A stretch of DNA of 64,000 nt from Acidovorax sp. Root219. GTDB taxonomy: Bacteria > Pseudomonadota > Gammaproteobacteria > Burkholderiales > Burkholderiaceae_C. The notes beneath the pieces were generated by a model, which saw only the letters and a program-made list of their open reading frames with translations, did not search any database and was not told where the DNA came from. The stretch is taken from positions 287,731 through 351,730 of the forward strand of contig NZ_LMIJ01000010.1 in the NCBI RefSeq assembly GCF_001428665.1. Direction: 5' to 3'. A program made the translations under genes and the position numbers. Positions 27,160-36,102 of the stretch are shown here, one piece after another. The number at the start of each line of letters is the position of its first letter. The stretch's first letter is position 1.

Positions 27160-27234
27160 AGCCGCAGACAGGAGTCGAACCTGCAATCCCCGGCACGAAG
27201 ACCAGGCGCCCCAATCCGACAGGGCTGCTACGGC
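27160..27234 (-). pseudogene. Degenerate tRNA-like sequence, identity unclear
   Basis: The minus strand shows a good 7-bp acceptor (GCCGTAG/CTGCGGC) and a T-arm (GCAGG-TTCGACT-CCTGT), but position 8 is C rather than the near-universal U. The anticodon arm folds in two ways: CCTGG/CCGGG with an 8-base loop or GGCGC/GTGCC with a 9-base loop, neither giving a normal 7-base loop. The discriminator is U and no CCA is encoded. No amino acid can be assigned. It may be a tRNA relic or an odd structured RNA in the tRNA transcript. Confidence 0.45.
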
Positions 27235-27261
27235 ATGCCTGGCCATGGCCAGGAAAAAGAT

Positions 27262-27337
27262 TGGCACGCGCGTAAGGAGTCGAACCCTCAAGCGTCGGAT
27301 TTGGAGGCCGGTGCTCTGCCAGTTGAGCTACACGCGT
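27262..27337 (-). pseudogene. Degenerate tRNA-Trp-like sequence (anticodon CCA)
   Basis: The minus strand has an intact acceptor (ACGCGTG/CGCGCGT, all seven positions pair), a perfect D-arm (GCTC-AACTGGCA-GAGC), anticodon loop CTCCAAA as in tRNA-Trp, and an encoded GCCA end. However the anticodon stem CCGGC/TCCGA pairs at only three of five positions, and the T-stem GAGGG/CCTTA has one mismatch and one G-U. It looks like a diverged tRNA-Trp copy. A T-run (CTTTTT) follows soon after the CCA. Confidence 0.5.
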
Positions 27338-27730
27338 AGAAAGCAAAAAAAAGCGAAATATCGGGCACTCCTGCCGGAGCGCATCTCCATTTCGGTTGTG
27401 TCTTCACGCGACCGCGGTTCCGATGAAACCGCGCATGCACGTCGCTGCACTGGGTGATCAATCCCAGCACATCCCGCCGGGCCGCGCATGCGGCCGGTTC
27501 CGGCGGTGAAAAGCAAAGGCACACCCGAAATGGAGAGGGGTTGGGTGGGGCGCGGTGCGCCCCTTCCCTCTGATTTCGATAAGCAGGCCGGCCATTGCTC
27601 CCGTGGAGCCAAGCCGCCTGCAGCAAACTGTTAAAGAACCGAGGTCCCCGGCGGGTCGATGCCTGCGGGGGCAGCGGCTGGCGCTGCGGGAAAAGAAGGG
27701 GAATTGAGAAAAACAGCCGGCAATGAAAAA
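27338..27730. other. Leader region of the tRNA cluster, no gene seen
   Basis: About 390 bases upstream (minus strand) of the tRNA-like sequences. A long frame on the minus strand (27288-27767) runs through here, but it begins inside a terminator and ends inside a tRNA-like sequence, so it is not a gene. The region holds a boxA-like element (27628-27640) and a perfect 7-bp hairpin CGCGGTT/AACCGCG (27413-27419 with 27427-27433). I see no clear -35/-10 pair. Confidence 0.5.
27628..27640 (-). promoter_or_regulatory. boxA-like antitermination element
   Basis: The minus strand reads GGTTCTTTAACAG, close to the rRNA boxA consensus TGCTCTTTAACA bound by the NusB-NusE antitermination complex. It lies about 290 bases upstream of the first tRNA-like sequence, in the transcribed direction, which fits a stable-RNA leader. 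Confidence 0.55.
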
Positions 27731-27757
27731 GGCCCGGAACCACCTGGTTGCCGGGCC
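27731..27757 (-). terminator. Intrinsic terminator for a minus-strand transcript
   Basis: GGCCCGG-AACCA-CC-TGGTT-G-CCGGGCC folds into a 12-bp stem with one bulged G. On the minus strand it is followed by TTTTTCATT. It would end a transcript coming from the promoter at 28096-28124, separating it from the tRNA leader. Confidence 0.75.
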
Positions 27758-27794
27758 TCTTGATCAAGAGATCGGGAGGGAGAGCGCCTGTGGG

Positions 27795-28025
27795 CTACCG
27801 CCCTGCGCTGCAACCTCCGCCCGGTGGTGGAGCGGTATCCTCGAAACCATTGCCCAGCCACTGCGGCTGGCTGCCATTGCCCTGCAAATACGCTGTGCGC
27901 TGCTGCGATGGCAGTCGCTTTGCATGGGATGGCATGGACGACAACGTGCGCGCAATCAACGCCCCGCGCACGGCCACGGCACCCTGGCGGGAGCGGTGGA
28001 GGATGGCGGTGCGGCAGGCGTTCAC
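27795..28025 (-). CDS. Possible small protein of unknown function
   Basis: A 76-codon frame from GTG 28025 with a weak ribosome binding site (GAAAG). The product is basic at the N-terminus (MNACRTAILHRSRQGAVAVR) and ends in a Gly/Pro-rich tail (DTAPPPGGGCSAGR). Third positions are G/C-rich in the first 30 codons only. It is enclosed by a sigma-70-like promoter (28096-28124) and a strong terminator (27731-27757) on the same strand, so this stretch is probably transcribed. It may equally be a small RNA without a protein. Confidence 0.3.
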   Translation of the reverse strand: MNACRTAILHRSRQGAVAVRGALIARTLSSMPSHAKRLPSQQRTAYLQGNGSQPQWLGNGFEDTAPPPGGGCSAGR

Positions 28026-28095
28026 GGTGGTCTTTCGGCGGTAGGTCGGTTCGGTGGTGAATTCAGGGAGGACAGGCAGTCCTGATGAAAATGGA

Positions 28096-28124
28096 CTGTA
28101 AATAGTCTTTACTTACCCGTCAAC
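28096..28124 (-). promoter_or_regulatory. Sigma-70-like promoter, minus strand
   Basis: The minus strand reads TTGACG (28124-28119), 17 bases, TACAGT (28101-28096): a near-consensus -35 and a fair -10 at ideal spacing. A small inverted repeat GACT-GTAAAT-AGTC (28095-28108) covers the -10 box and could be an operator. It would drive the short transcript ending at 27731. The gene at 28166 starts in the opposite direction 42 bases away. Confidence 0.6.
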
Positions 28125-28165
28125 ACCCTGCACAATCTTTTTTCTGCGTTTGTTGTTTTTCTTCT

Positions 28166-28588
28166 GTGACTCCGCCTCCCCTCACCGTCATCCGCCGCAC
28201 CAACGTGCTGGCGCTGCACCGCCTGTTCCTCGAAAAAGAGATCGCTGCCGGCAAGCCGGCCAAGGGGCTGGACCAGGCCTTTGCCGCCTCGCTGGAGATA
28301 TCGCCCAGCATGTGGAGCCAGATCAAAAGCTCGCGCCCCATCGGCGACACGCTGGCGCGCCAGATTGAGCGCCATGCGCGCGTGGACGTCGGCTGGCTCG
28401 ACGCCGAGCACGCCACGCAGCACCCCGACCCCGCCGAGGAGCGCTTCCTGGCGCTGGCACGCGAGGCCTGGCGCCGGGCCAATGCCAAGGGCAAGCGCGA
28501 CATGCGGCTGTGGGCTGCAGAGCGGGCCGCCCCCCTGCAGCAAGCCGTTGCGGCCCCTGGCGGCGAGCCCCCAGAAACGGAAAAATAG
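28166..28588 (+). CDS. Probable DNA-binding protein, Cro/C1-like fold
   Basis: A 140-residue protein that starts with GTG. The first 85 residues look like a small helical DNA-binding domain: [20 protein letters not shown], then a likely helix-turn-helix ([20 protein letters not shown]) in which a helix ending in Ser-Pro-Ser is followed by a W-S-Q-I-K recognition helix, and [17 protein letters not shown], a layout seen in XRE-like regulators. The C-terminus is charged and ends in a Pro/Ala tail. No ligand domain is present. The inverted repeat at 28095-28108 could be its operator. The regulator role is inference. Confidence 0.65.
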   Translation: MTPPPLTVIRRTNVLALHRLFLEKEIAAGKPAKGLDQAFAASLEISPSMWSQIKSSRPIGDTLARQIERHARVDVGWLDAEHATQHPDPAEERFLALAREAWRRANAKGKRDMRLWAAERAAPLQQAVAAPGGEPPETEK

Positions 28589-28752
28589 CACTTTGGGCGG
28601 GCATCGCCCCCACTGGAGAGCCCGCTCCAGTCCATGGGCGGGCGGTTTCACCGACAATTGGGGGATATCTCCGTCTTTTTGGCCCCAGCGCGAGCGCACC
28701 CTGTCCGGGCGCCCGGTGGGCCCCGCTTTCACCAGACCCCAGAGCCCCTTCC

Positions 28753-29739
28753 ATGAGCGCAGTGATGAACGAAACCCAACGGGCCGGCTGGACCGCCGAG
28801 CCCCCCGAAGTGGCAGACACCGGCGCCGATGCGGCCGCGGCTGCATCGGGCACTGCGCGCCTGAAGATCGAACGCGAGGCGCACAAGCTCGAAAAGCGCC
28901 TGTGCCGCGAGGTCGGCAAGGCCATCGTCGACTTCAACATGATCGAAGAGGGCGACAAGGTCATGGTCTGCATGTCCGGCGGCAAGGACAGCTATGCCCT
29001 GCTGGACATTCTGCAGAAGCTCAAGGCGCGCGCGCCCATCCATTTCGACCTGGTGGCCGTGAACCTGGACCAGAAGCAGCCCGGCTTTCCCGAGCATGTG
29101 CTGCCCGAGTACCTGGCCAGCACAGGCGTGCCCTTCCACATCGAGAACGAAGACACCTACAGCATCGTCAAGCGCCTGATCCCCGAGGGCAAGACCACCT
29201 GCAGCCTGTGCAGCCGTCTGCGCCGGGGCATCCTGTACCGCGTGGCCGACGAGCTGGGCTGCACCAAGATCGCGCTGGGCCACCACCGCGACGACATTTT
29301 GCAGACGCTGCTGCTCAACATGTTCTTCGGCGGAAAGATGAAGAGCATGCCCCCGAAGCTGGTCAGCGACGATGGCCGCCACGTGGTGATCCGCCCGCTG
29401 GCCTACGTGACCGAGAAGGACACCACGCGCTGGGCCGCGCAGCGCAATTTCCCCATCATCCCCTGCAACCTGTGCGGCAGCCAGGAGAACCTGCAGCGCA
29501 AGCAGGTGGGCGAGATGCTGCGCGAGTGGGAGAAGAAATTCCCCGGCCGCGTGGAGAACATGTTCAACGCGCTGCAGAACGTGGTGCCATCGCACCTGCT
29601 GGACGGCAGCCAGTACGATTTCAAGAACGCGCGCGCCACCGGCGTGGCCAGCGAAGACGGCGACAAGGCCTTCGACAAGGAAGAGTTTTCAGCCCCAAGC
29701 CCGTCGTTACCAGGTGTGCAGGTGGTGCAGCTGTCGTGA
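28753..29739 (+). CDS. ttcA: tRNA 2-thiocytidine biosynthesis protein TtcA
   Basis: This enzyme thiolates cytidine 32 in certain tRNAs using an iron-sulfur cluster and ATP. The 328-residue product has the PP-loop [13 protein letters not shown] (about residues 74-86), the first cluster-binding pair [12 protein letters not shown] near 151, [18 protein letters not shown] near 177 and the second pair [13 protein letters not shown] near 238. The N-terminal 40 residues are a poorly conserved extension. Start ATG 28753 follows the previous gene by about 160 bases, in which a small hairpin (CTGGAG/CTCCAG, 28613-28630) without a T-run is seen. Confidence 0.94.
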   Translation: MSAVMNETQRAGWTAEPPEVADTGADAAAAASGTARLKIEREAHKLEKRLCREVGKAIVDFNMIEEGDKVMVCMSGGKDSYALLDILQKLKARAPIHFDLVAVNLDQKQPGFPEHVLPEYLASTGVPFHIENEDTYSIVKRLIPEGKTTCSLCSRLRRGILYRVADELGCTKIALGHHRDDILQTLLLNMFFGGKMKSMPPKLVSDDGRHVVIRPLAYVTEKDTTRWAAQRNFPIIPCNLCGSQENLQRKQVGEMLREWEKKFPGRVENMFNALQNVVPSHLLDGSQYDFKNARATGVASEDGDKAFDKEEFSAPSPSLPGVQVVQLS

Positions 29740-29795
29740 ACCTCGGCGGCAGGAGCACACTCCAAGGTGGATTGACCCCATCCCTGGAGACAACC

Positions 29796-30419
29796 ATGAC
29801 CCGTCGCTGGATTCCCGCCCTGCTGCTGTGCGCAGCAGTGGCCACCCTGGCCGGCTGCAGCACCACCCGCGTGGTGGAAGGCCAGGTGCAGAGCTTCTCC
29901 ACCCTGGCCGCCGTGCCCAGCCCGGCGACCTACCGCATCGACCGCCTGCCCTCGCAGCAGACCCCGGCGTTCGACGCCATTGCCGCGCTGGCCGAGCAGT
30001 CGCTGGGCCGCATTGGCCTGCAGCGCGACGATGCCGCGCCGAAGCTGCTGGTGCAGATCGGCGTACAGGCCGGCACGGTGCCGCGCTATGACCCCTACTG
30101 GCCCTATGGCCCCCATGGTTTCTACGGCCCTTACCGCGCCTACGGCGGCTGGTATGGCCGCAGCTGGCATGGTGGTTGGGGCGGGGGCGGTCTGTGGCGC
30201 ATGGGCGAGCCCACACCACTGCACCGCCGCGCGGTGAGCCTAGTGATGCGCGATGCGGCCACGCAGGCCAGCGTCTACGAAACCTCGGCCGTGCACGAGG
30301 ACGTGTGGGTGGCCGACCCCGCCGTGTTCGGCATCCTGTTCGATGCGGCACTTACCGGCTTCCCCAAGCCCTCCGGCGGCCCACGCCAGGTGCGCATTCC
30401 CTTCGCGCCCCCACCCTGA
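29796..30419 (+). CDS. DUF4136-like lipoprotein
   Basis: A 207-residue lipoprotein: an N-terminal signal ends in the lipobox LAGC (Cys about residue 20). The mature part follows the DUF4136 pattern: a beta strand with FSTLAAVPSPATYRIDRLP, a helix FDAIAALAEQSLGRIGL, then a flexible Gly/Tyr/Trp-rich loop (about residues 92-128, YWPYGPHGFYGPYRAYGG) and the closing strands. Such proteins sit in the outer membrane or periplasm; their role is unknown. RBS GGAG is 7 bases upstream. It follows ttcA by 56 bases and is followed 10 bases later by a phosphatase gene. Confidence 0.8.
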   Translation: MTRRWIPALLLCAAVATLAGCSTTRVVEGQVQSFSTLAAVPSPATYRIDRLPSQQTPAFDAIAALAEQSLGRIGLQRDDAAPKLLVQIGVQAGTVPRYDPYWPYGPHGFYGPYRAYGGWYGRSWHGGWGGGGLWRMGEPTPLHRRAVSLVMRDAATQASVYETSAVHEDVWVADPAVFGILFDAALTGFPKPSGGPRQVRIPFAPPP

Positions 30420-30429
30420 TCCCACCTGA

Positions 30430-31068
30430 ATGCAAGCCACCCGAATCATTGCCGTACGCCATGGCGAAACCGCCTGGAACGTAGACACCCGCATCCAGGG
30501 CCACCTGGACATTCCCCTGAACGAGACCGGCCAGTGGCAGGCGCAGCAGTTGGCGCAGGCGCTGGCCGACGAGCCCATCGACGCCATCTACGCCAGCGAC
30601 CTGCAACGCGCCTATGCCACGGCCCAGGCCGTGGCCGATGCCACGGGCGCACCCATCACGCCCGAAACCGGCCTGCGCGAGCGCAGCTTCGGCCATTTCC
30701 AGGGACGCACCTTTGCCGAGATCGAGGCCGAGATGCCCGAGGACGCGCGGCGCTGGCGCAAGCGTGACCCCGAGTACGTGCCCGAGGGCGGCGAATCGCT
30801 GGTCATGCTGCGTGAGCGCATCGAACGCACGGTGTTCGCGCTGGCCGAAAAGCACCCCGGCGAGCAGGTGCTGATGGTGGCCCACGGCGGCGTGCTCGAC
30901 GTGCTGTACCGCATGGCCACGCGCCAGGAGATCCAGGCACCGCGCACCTGGCAGCTGTCCAACGCGGCCATCAACCGCCTGCTGTGGACACCCGACGGCC
31001 TCACGCTGGTCGGCTGGGCCGATACCCAACACCTGGACAACGCGGCCCGCGATGAAACCCTTACCTGA
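30430..31068 (+). CDS. Histidine phosphatase family protein (phosphoglycerate mutase-like)
   Basis: A 212-residue member of the histidine phosphatase superfamily. The phosphate pocket is RHGETAWN (residues 9-16) with the catalytic His10; the second Arg is in SDLQRAYATAQAV, the acid/base Glu in LRERSFGHFQG and the late His in VAHGGVLDVL. These match cofactor-independent-type GpmB/CobC phosphatases. The substrate is not predictable. It overlaps the next gene by 17 bases and so belongs to a small operon with the PLP enzyme. Confidence 0.87.
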   Translation: MQATRIIAVRHGETAWNVDTRIQGHLDIPLNETGQWQAQQLAQALADEPIDAIYASDLQRAYATAQAVADATGAPITPETGLRERSFGHFQGRTFAEIEAEMPEDARRWRKRDPEYVPEGGESLVMLRERIERTVFALAEKHPGEQVLMVAHGGVLDVLYRMATRQEIQAPRTWQLSNAAINRLLWTPDGLTLVGWADTQHLDNAARDETLT

Positions 31069-32224
31069 AGCCCTGCGCGCCAGCATCGGCGCGCGGGTGG
31101 ACCTGATCGACACGCCCGCGCTGGTGGTGGACCTCGATGCCATGGAACGCAACATCCAGCGCATGGCCGACTTCGCCCGCAAGCACCGGGTGCGCTGGCG
31201 CCCCCATGCCAAGCTGCACAAGAGCGCCGAGCTGGCACTCCTGATGCAGCAGGCCGGCGCCCAGGGCGTGTGCGTGCAGAAGGTGGCCGAGGCCGAGGCC
31301 CTGGCCGCCGGCGGCGTGACCGACATCTACATCAGCAACCAGGTCGTGGCCGGCCCCAAGCTGCTGCGCGTGGCGCGGCTGGCGGCTCAGTTGGCCGCGC
31401 GCGGCGGGCGCCTGGCGCTGGCGGTGGACCACCCCGAAGGCATCGAACGCCTGGCCGAGGCCATGGCGCTGGCCGGCAGCGATGCCGGCATCGACGTGTT
31501 CGTGGAGATCGACGTGGGCCAGGGCCGCTGCGGCGTGCCCCCGGGCGAAGATGCGGTGCCGCTGGCCCAGGCCATCGTGCGCCACGCCCAGCGCCTGCGC
31601 TTTGCCGGGCTGCAGGCCTACCACGGCCGCGCCCAGCACCTGACGGGCACGGCCGAGCGGCGCGAGACCATTGCTGGCGTGGTGCGCGCAGCGGCCTACA
31701 CCCGCCACTGCATCGAGGCCGCAGGCATTCCGGTGCCCCTGATCACGGGTTCAGGCACGGGCACCCTGGTGCACGAAGCGGCCAGCGGCGTCTACGGCGA
31801 GCTGCAGGCCGGCTCCTTTCTGTTCATGGATGCCGACTACGCGCGCAACGAGCGCGAGCCGGCGCAACCCACGTTCGAGCACTCCCTGTTCATCAAGACG
31901 CAGGTGATCTCCGTGCGCGACACCCATGCAGTGTGCGATGCCGGCCACAAGAGCCATGCCATCGACTCGGGCCTGCCCCTGGTGGCCATGCTGCCGCCCG
32001 AGCGCGCGCTGCGCTACGGCAATGGCGGCGATGAACACGGCCTGCTGTACACCGAGAGCCCCAAGGCCCGGCTGCCCGCCCTGGGCCGCATGCTGTGGCT
32101 GATTCCCGGCCACTGCGACCCCACGGTGAACCTGCACGACCACCTGATCGGCGTGCGCGGCGGGCTGGCGCTGGGCACGGTGGAGCGCATCATCAGGGTT
32201 GATGCCAGAGGCGCGCTGACCTGA
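31052..32224 (+). CDS. DSD1 family PLP-dependent enzyme (D-threonine aldolase-like)
   Basis: A 390-residue fold-type III PLP enzyme of the alanine-racemase-like group that includes D-threonine aldolase and D-serine dehydratase DSD1. The PLP lysine is in RPHAKLHKS (about 50-58), in the early barrel position. The N-terminal IDTPALVVDLDAMERNIQRM is typical, as are TGSGTGTL near 233 (phosphate loop) and the C-terminal metal-binding HxxxxxxC pattern, seen as WLIPGHCDPTVNLHD. The preferred substrate is probably a 3-hydroxy D-amino acid; it may also act on related C2/C3 amines. It is coupled to the phosphatase gene by overlap. Confidence 0.85.
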   Translation: MKPLPEALRASIGARVDLIDTPALVVDLDAMERNIQRMADFARKHRVRWRPHAKLHKSAELALLMQQAGAQGVCVQKVAEAEALAAGGVTDIYISNQVVAGPKLLRVARLAAQLAARGGRLALAVDHPEGIERLAEAMALAGSDAGIDVFVEIDVGQGRCGVPPGEDAVPLAQAIVRHAQRLRFAGLQAYHGRAQHLTGTAERRETIAGVVRAAAYTRHCIEAAGIPVPLITGSGTGTLVHEAASGVYGELQAGSFLFMDADYARNEREPAQPTFEHSLFIKTQVISVRDTHAVCDAGHKSHAIDSGLPLVAMLPPERALRYGNGGDEHGLLYTESPKARLPALGRMLWLIPGHCDPTVNLHDHLIGVRGGLALGTVERIIRVDARGALT

Positions 32225-32261
32225 TTGGGGCAAGAATCGGCGAAACACTGCATTCGCCCCA

Positions 32262-34076
32262 ATGAGCCCCAGCCAGATCATCGTCCTTGCCACACCCGTC
32301 TTCTTTTTGCTGATCGCCATCGAACTGGCGGTGGGCTACAAGCGCCAGCGCGTGACCTACCGCATGGCCGATGCCATCAGCAGCATCAGCCTCGGGATGC
32401 TGAGCCAGACCAGCGCGGTGTTCACCCGGCTCTTGCGCGTGGGCATCTACACCGCCGTGTTCGAGCACTTGGCGCTGTGGCGCAATGACGCCTTCTGGCT
32501 CAGCGTGCCGGGCTGGCTGCTGGCGCTGGTGTTCTACGATTTTTGCTACTACTGGCTGCACCGCATGGGCCACGAATCGGCCGTGCTCTGGGCCGCGCAC
32601 GCGGTGCACCACCAGAGCCAGGACTACAACCTCTCGACCGCGCTGCGCCAGACCAGCTCCGGCGCACTGCTGGGCTGGGTGTTCTACGTGCCCATGGCGC
32701 TGGCCGGCGTGCCGCCGCTGGTGTTCGCCATCGTGGCGCTGGTGGACCTGCTCTACCAGTTCTGGGTGCACACCGAGCAAGTGGGGCGCCTGGGCTGGTT
32801 CGACCGCTGGTTCTGCAGCCCCAGCAACCACCGCGTGCACCACGCGGTGAATGACGTCTACCTGGACAAGAACTACGGCGGCATCCTGATCCTGTGGGAC
32901 CGGATGTTCGGCACCTTCAAGGACGAGGACGACCAGGAAAAGTGCGTCTACGGCACGCGTGGCTTGCTCAACAGTTGGGACCCGCTGTGGGCCAATGCCC
33001 AGGTGTATGCCGGCCTGGCGCACGACAGCTGGCATGCACGCAATTGGGCAGACAAGCTACGGGTCTGGATCAAGCCCCCGGGCTGGCGGCCGGCCGACGT
33101 GGCCGAGCGCTTTCCCAAGCCGGCCTTCGACATTGCCCGGATGCCGCTGTACCACCCGCCCATGTCGCGCGCGCTGCAGTGGTTTGCCGGCGTGCAGTTT
33201 GCGCTGATGCTGGCCGGGGTGGCGGCCTTTCTGTGGCAGGCCGATGCCGCGCCGCTGGCCCACAACGCCATCTGGTTCACCACGCTGCTGGCCGCGCAGT
33301 GGGCGCTGGGCGCGGCGGTGCAGGGGCGCATCGGCATGGGCATGGCGCTCTTGATCGAGTCGGCGGCGCTGGCCACGGCGACCAGCGCGCTCGGTCTGCA
33401 GGAGTGGCACTGGCTCTTCAAGCCGCTGACCATGGTGATCGCCATGGCGGTGGTCGCGGGGCATCTGCGTGCGGCGGCACCGGAGTCCCGCCTCGGCACG
33501 CGCCAGGGCCGCTGGCTGATGGCGGCGCTGGCCGGCTCGCTCGCGGGCGATGTGTTCCTGATGTTCAACGGCTTCTTCATCCCCGGCCTGGTGAGCTTTC
33601 TGCTGGCCCACCTGTGCTTCATCGCACTGTTTCGCATCGGCGTGCCGTGGTTTGCCCGGCGCGGCGCGCTGCTGGCCACGCTGGCCGTCGGCGTGGGCAT
33701 GTATGCCTTCCTGTGGCAGGGCGGGCTGCCGGCCGCCCTGCGCGGGCCGGTGGCGGCCTATGTGCTGGTGATCGCACTCATGGCGGCCCAGGCGATTGGC
33801 CGCGCTGCGGTGCTGGGCGGGCGCGGCGCCTGGCTGGTGGCCATCGGGGCCGGTTTCTTCATGCTCAGCGATGCCACGCTGGCCACCAACCGCTTTGTGC
33901 AGCCGCTGCCGCTGGCGCAGTTGTGGGTGCTGGCCACCTACTACATCGCGCAAGTGCTGATCGTGGCGGGCATGCTGGACGGTGCCCGCAGCCAGCGCCG
34001 CACTCCGGTCATGGGCGAAGTTTCTGCCGCGAACGCAGCAGCTCCGCCAGCGGGGTATGCAACGCCCCAGCCATGA
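32262..34076 (+). CDS. Fusion: sterol desaturase-type hydroxylase + YhhN lysoplasmalogenase
   Basis: A 604-residue polytopic membrane protein with two domains. Residues 1-290 are a fatty acid hydroxylase/sterol desaturase-type di-iron domain with three histidine boxes: HRMGHE (about 100), HAVHHQ (113) and HRVHH (190), the arrangement found in alkylglycerol monooxygenase. After a link, residues 380-590 have the eight-helix, Gly/Ala-rich pattern of YhhN/TMEM86 lysoplasmalogenases (LAGSLAGDVFLMFNGFFIPG near 425, and IGAGFFMLSDATLATNRF near 528, with its acidic residues). Both human counterparts cleave ether lipids. Its 3' end overlaps the convergent gene by 68 bases. Confidence 0.83.
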   Translation: MSPSQIIVLATPVFFLLIAIELAVGYKRQRVTYRMADAISSISLGMLSQTSAVFTRLLRVGIYTAVFEHLALWRNDAFWLSVPGWLLALVFYDFCYYWLHRMGHESAVLWAAHAVHHQSQDYNLSTALRQTSSGALLGWVFYVPMALAGVPPLVFAIVALVDLLYQFWVHTEQVGRLGWFDRWFCSPSNHRVHHAVNDVYLDKNYGGILILWDRMFGTFKDEDDQEKCVYGTRGLLNSWDPLWANAQVYAGLAHDSWHARNWADKLRVWIKPPGWRPADVAERFPKPAFDIARMPLYHPPMSRALQWFAGVQFALMLAGVAAFLWQADAAPLAHNAIWFTTLLAAQWALGAAVQGRIGMGMALLIESAALATATSALGLQEWHWLFKPLTMVIAMAVVAGHLRAAAPESRLGTRQGRWLMAALAGSLAGDVFLMFNGFFIPGLVSFLLAHLCFIALFRIGVPWFARRGALLATLAVGVGMYAFLWQGGLPAALRGPVAAYVLVIALMAAQAIGRAAVLGGRGAWLVAIGAGFFMLSDATLATNRFVQPLPLAQLWVLATYYIAQVLIVAGMLDGARSQRRTPVMGEVSAANAAAPPAGYATPQP

Positions 34077-34917
34077 GCAGGCCCCCCAGGGCGAGCAGGA
34101 ACCAGGCGCACAGCAGCTGCAGGAAGGTATCGGCATTGCGTTGGCCCGGGTGGGACTGCAGGTTCAGCGCTGCCACCTCCTCGACGACCCCGGCGAGCCC
34201 CCGGCTTGCCACATAGTGGTAGGCCGCGCCGCCCAGCGCCCACAGGCCGATGGCAATCAGCGCCAGGGCCATGCAGGCCAGCCCGGCACGCGGCCGCCGG
34301 CCCACGAAAAGCAACCATGCCGACAGGCCGCCCACCACCACCGCCCCGCACAGCCACCACAGCTGCAGGTCATCGCGTGCGGCGGGCAGCACCCATTCCC
34401 ACGCCCAGGGCAGCGGGGCCAGCAGCCACTCTGATTGCGGCGCAAGCCCGGGCCAGGCACCCAGGGCGCCCCACATGCCCGGCGCGCTCAGCAGCCACAG
34501 CAGCAAGGTGATAGCCGCCAGCACGGCCGTAGCCGCGTAGGCCCGCAACCGCCAGCGTTCACAACGATCGGACCCCATGGCAGGCCAGTGGCGCGCCACC
34601 AGGTAGGCGGCCCACCCTGCCGCCAGGCACCACACGCTGGCCGCGCCACACACAGCCACCCAGCCGGGCAGGTCCTCGAAGCCCTCGAACATGAACACCG
34701 TGAGCTGGCCATAGACCACCCCGCCCAGTCCGTGCAGCAGCATGGTGCCCACGACCAGGGCCTGGCCGCAGGAACCCAAGAACCGCCGCTCGGGCGCGAG
34801 GGCATCCCATTGGGCCCGCAAGGCCGGCGGCCAGTTCACTCCAGGGCTCCGCCGCACGGGCGCCGCCTTGGTGGCGCTCTCGCGCGGGTTCTTCTTGCGG
34901 CGGCTGGAGCGTGCCAT
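34009..34917 (-). CDS. Hypothetical membrane protein
   Basis: A 302-residue protein that I do not recognise. It starts with a very basic region (MARSSRRKKNPRESATK) and contains about six hydrophobic segments rich in Trp, Leu, Gly and Ala (for example LVVGTMLLHGLGGVVYG near residue 54, ALALIAIGLWALGGAAYHY near 222). A soluble loop lies between segments 3 and 4. It has no cysteine-rich or catalytic motif. It ends 68 bases inside the convergent fusion gene. It is transcribed just after ruvB on the same strand, but nothing ties it to recombination. Confidence 0.6.
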   Translation of the reverse strand: MARSSRRKKNPRESATKAAPVRRSPGVNWPPALRAQWDALAPERRFLGSCGQALVVGTMLLHGLGGVVYGQLTVFMFEGFEDLPGWVAVCGAASVWCLAAGWAAYLVARHWPAMGSDRCERWRLRAYAATAVLAAITLLLWLLSAPGMWGALGAWPGLAPQSEWLLAPLPWAWEWVLPAARDDLQLWWLCGAVVVGGLSAWLLFVGRRPRAGLACMALALIAIGLWALGGAAYHYVASRGLAGVVEEVAALNLQSHPGQRNADTFLQLLCAWFLLALGGLLMAGALHTPLAELLRSRQKLRP

Positions 34918-34936
34918 GGGATGGCTCCCTTGCGGT

Positions 34937-35998
<1,062 letters not shown>

Positions 35999-36102
35999 GG
36001 TGGTTCTGTCCGGGGTCGAATACCCGCGCGGGCGGGCCGACTGGAACTATATAGCCCGGGCGACCCCCCAGGGGGTAAAGTAAGTGGGTACTGTGCCGAT
36101 AC

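Noticed and set aside
27341-27640. Further tRNA or 5S rRNA in the leader before the tRNA-like sequences
   Set aside because: No GTTCRA T-loop with flanking stems and no 5S rRNA signature is present; only a boxA-like element and a simple hairpin are seen.
27288-27767. Minus-strand frame of 159 codons through the tRNA leader
   Set aside because: It starts inside an intrinsic terminator and ends inside a tRNA-like sequence. The composition is not that of a coding frame.
28281-28752. N-terminal part of a 712-codon plus frame covering 28281-30419
   Set aside because: Only the last 207 codons (from 29796) form a real lipoprotein; the earlier part is a shadow of the DNA-binding protein and ttcA genes.
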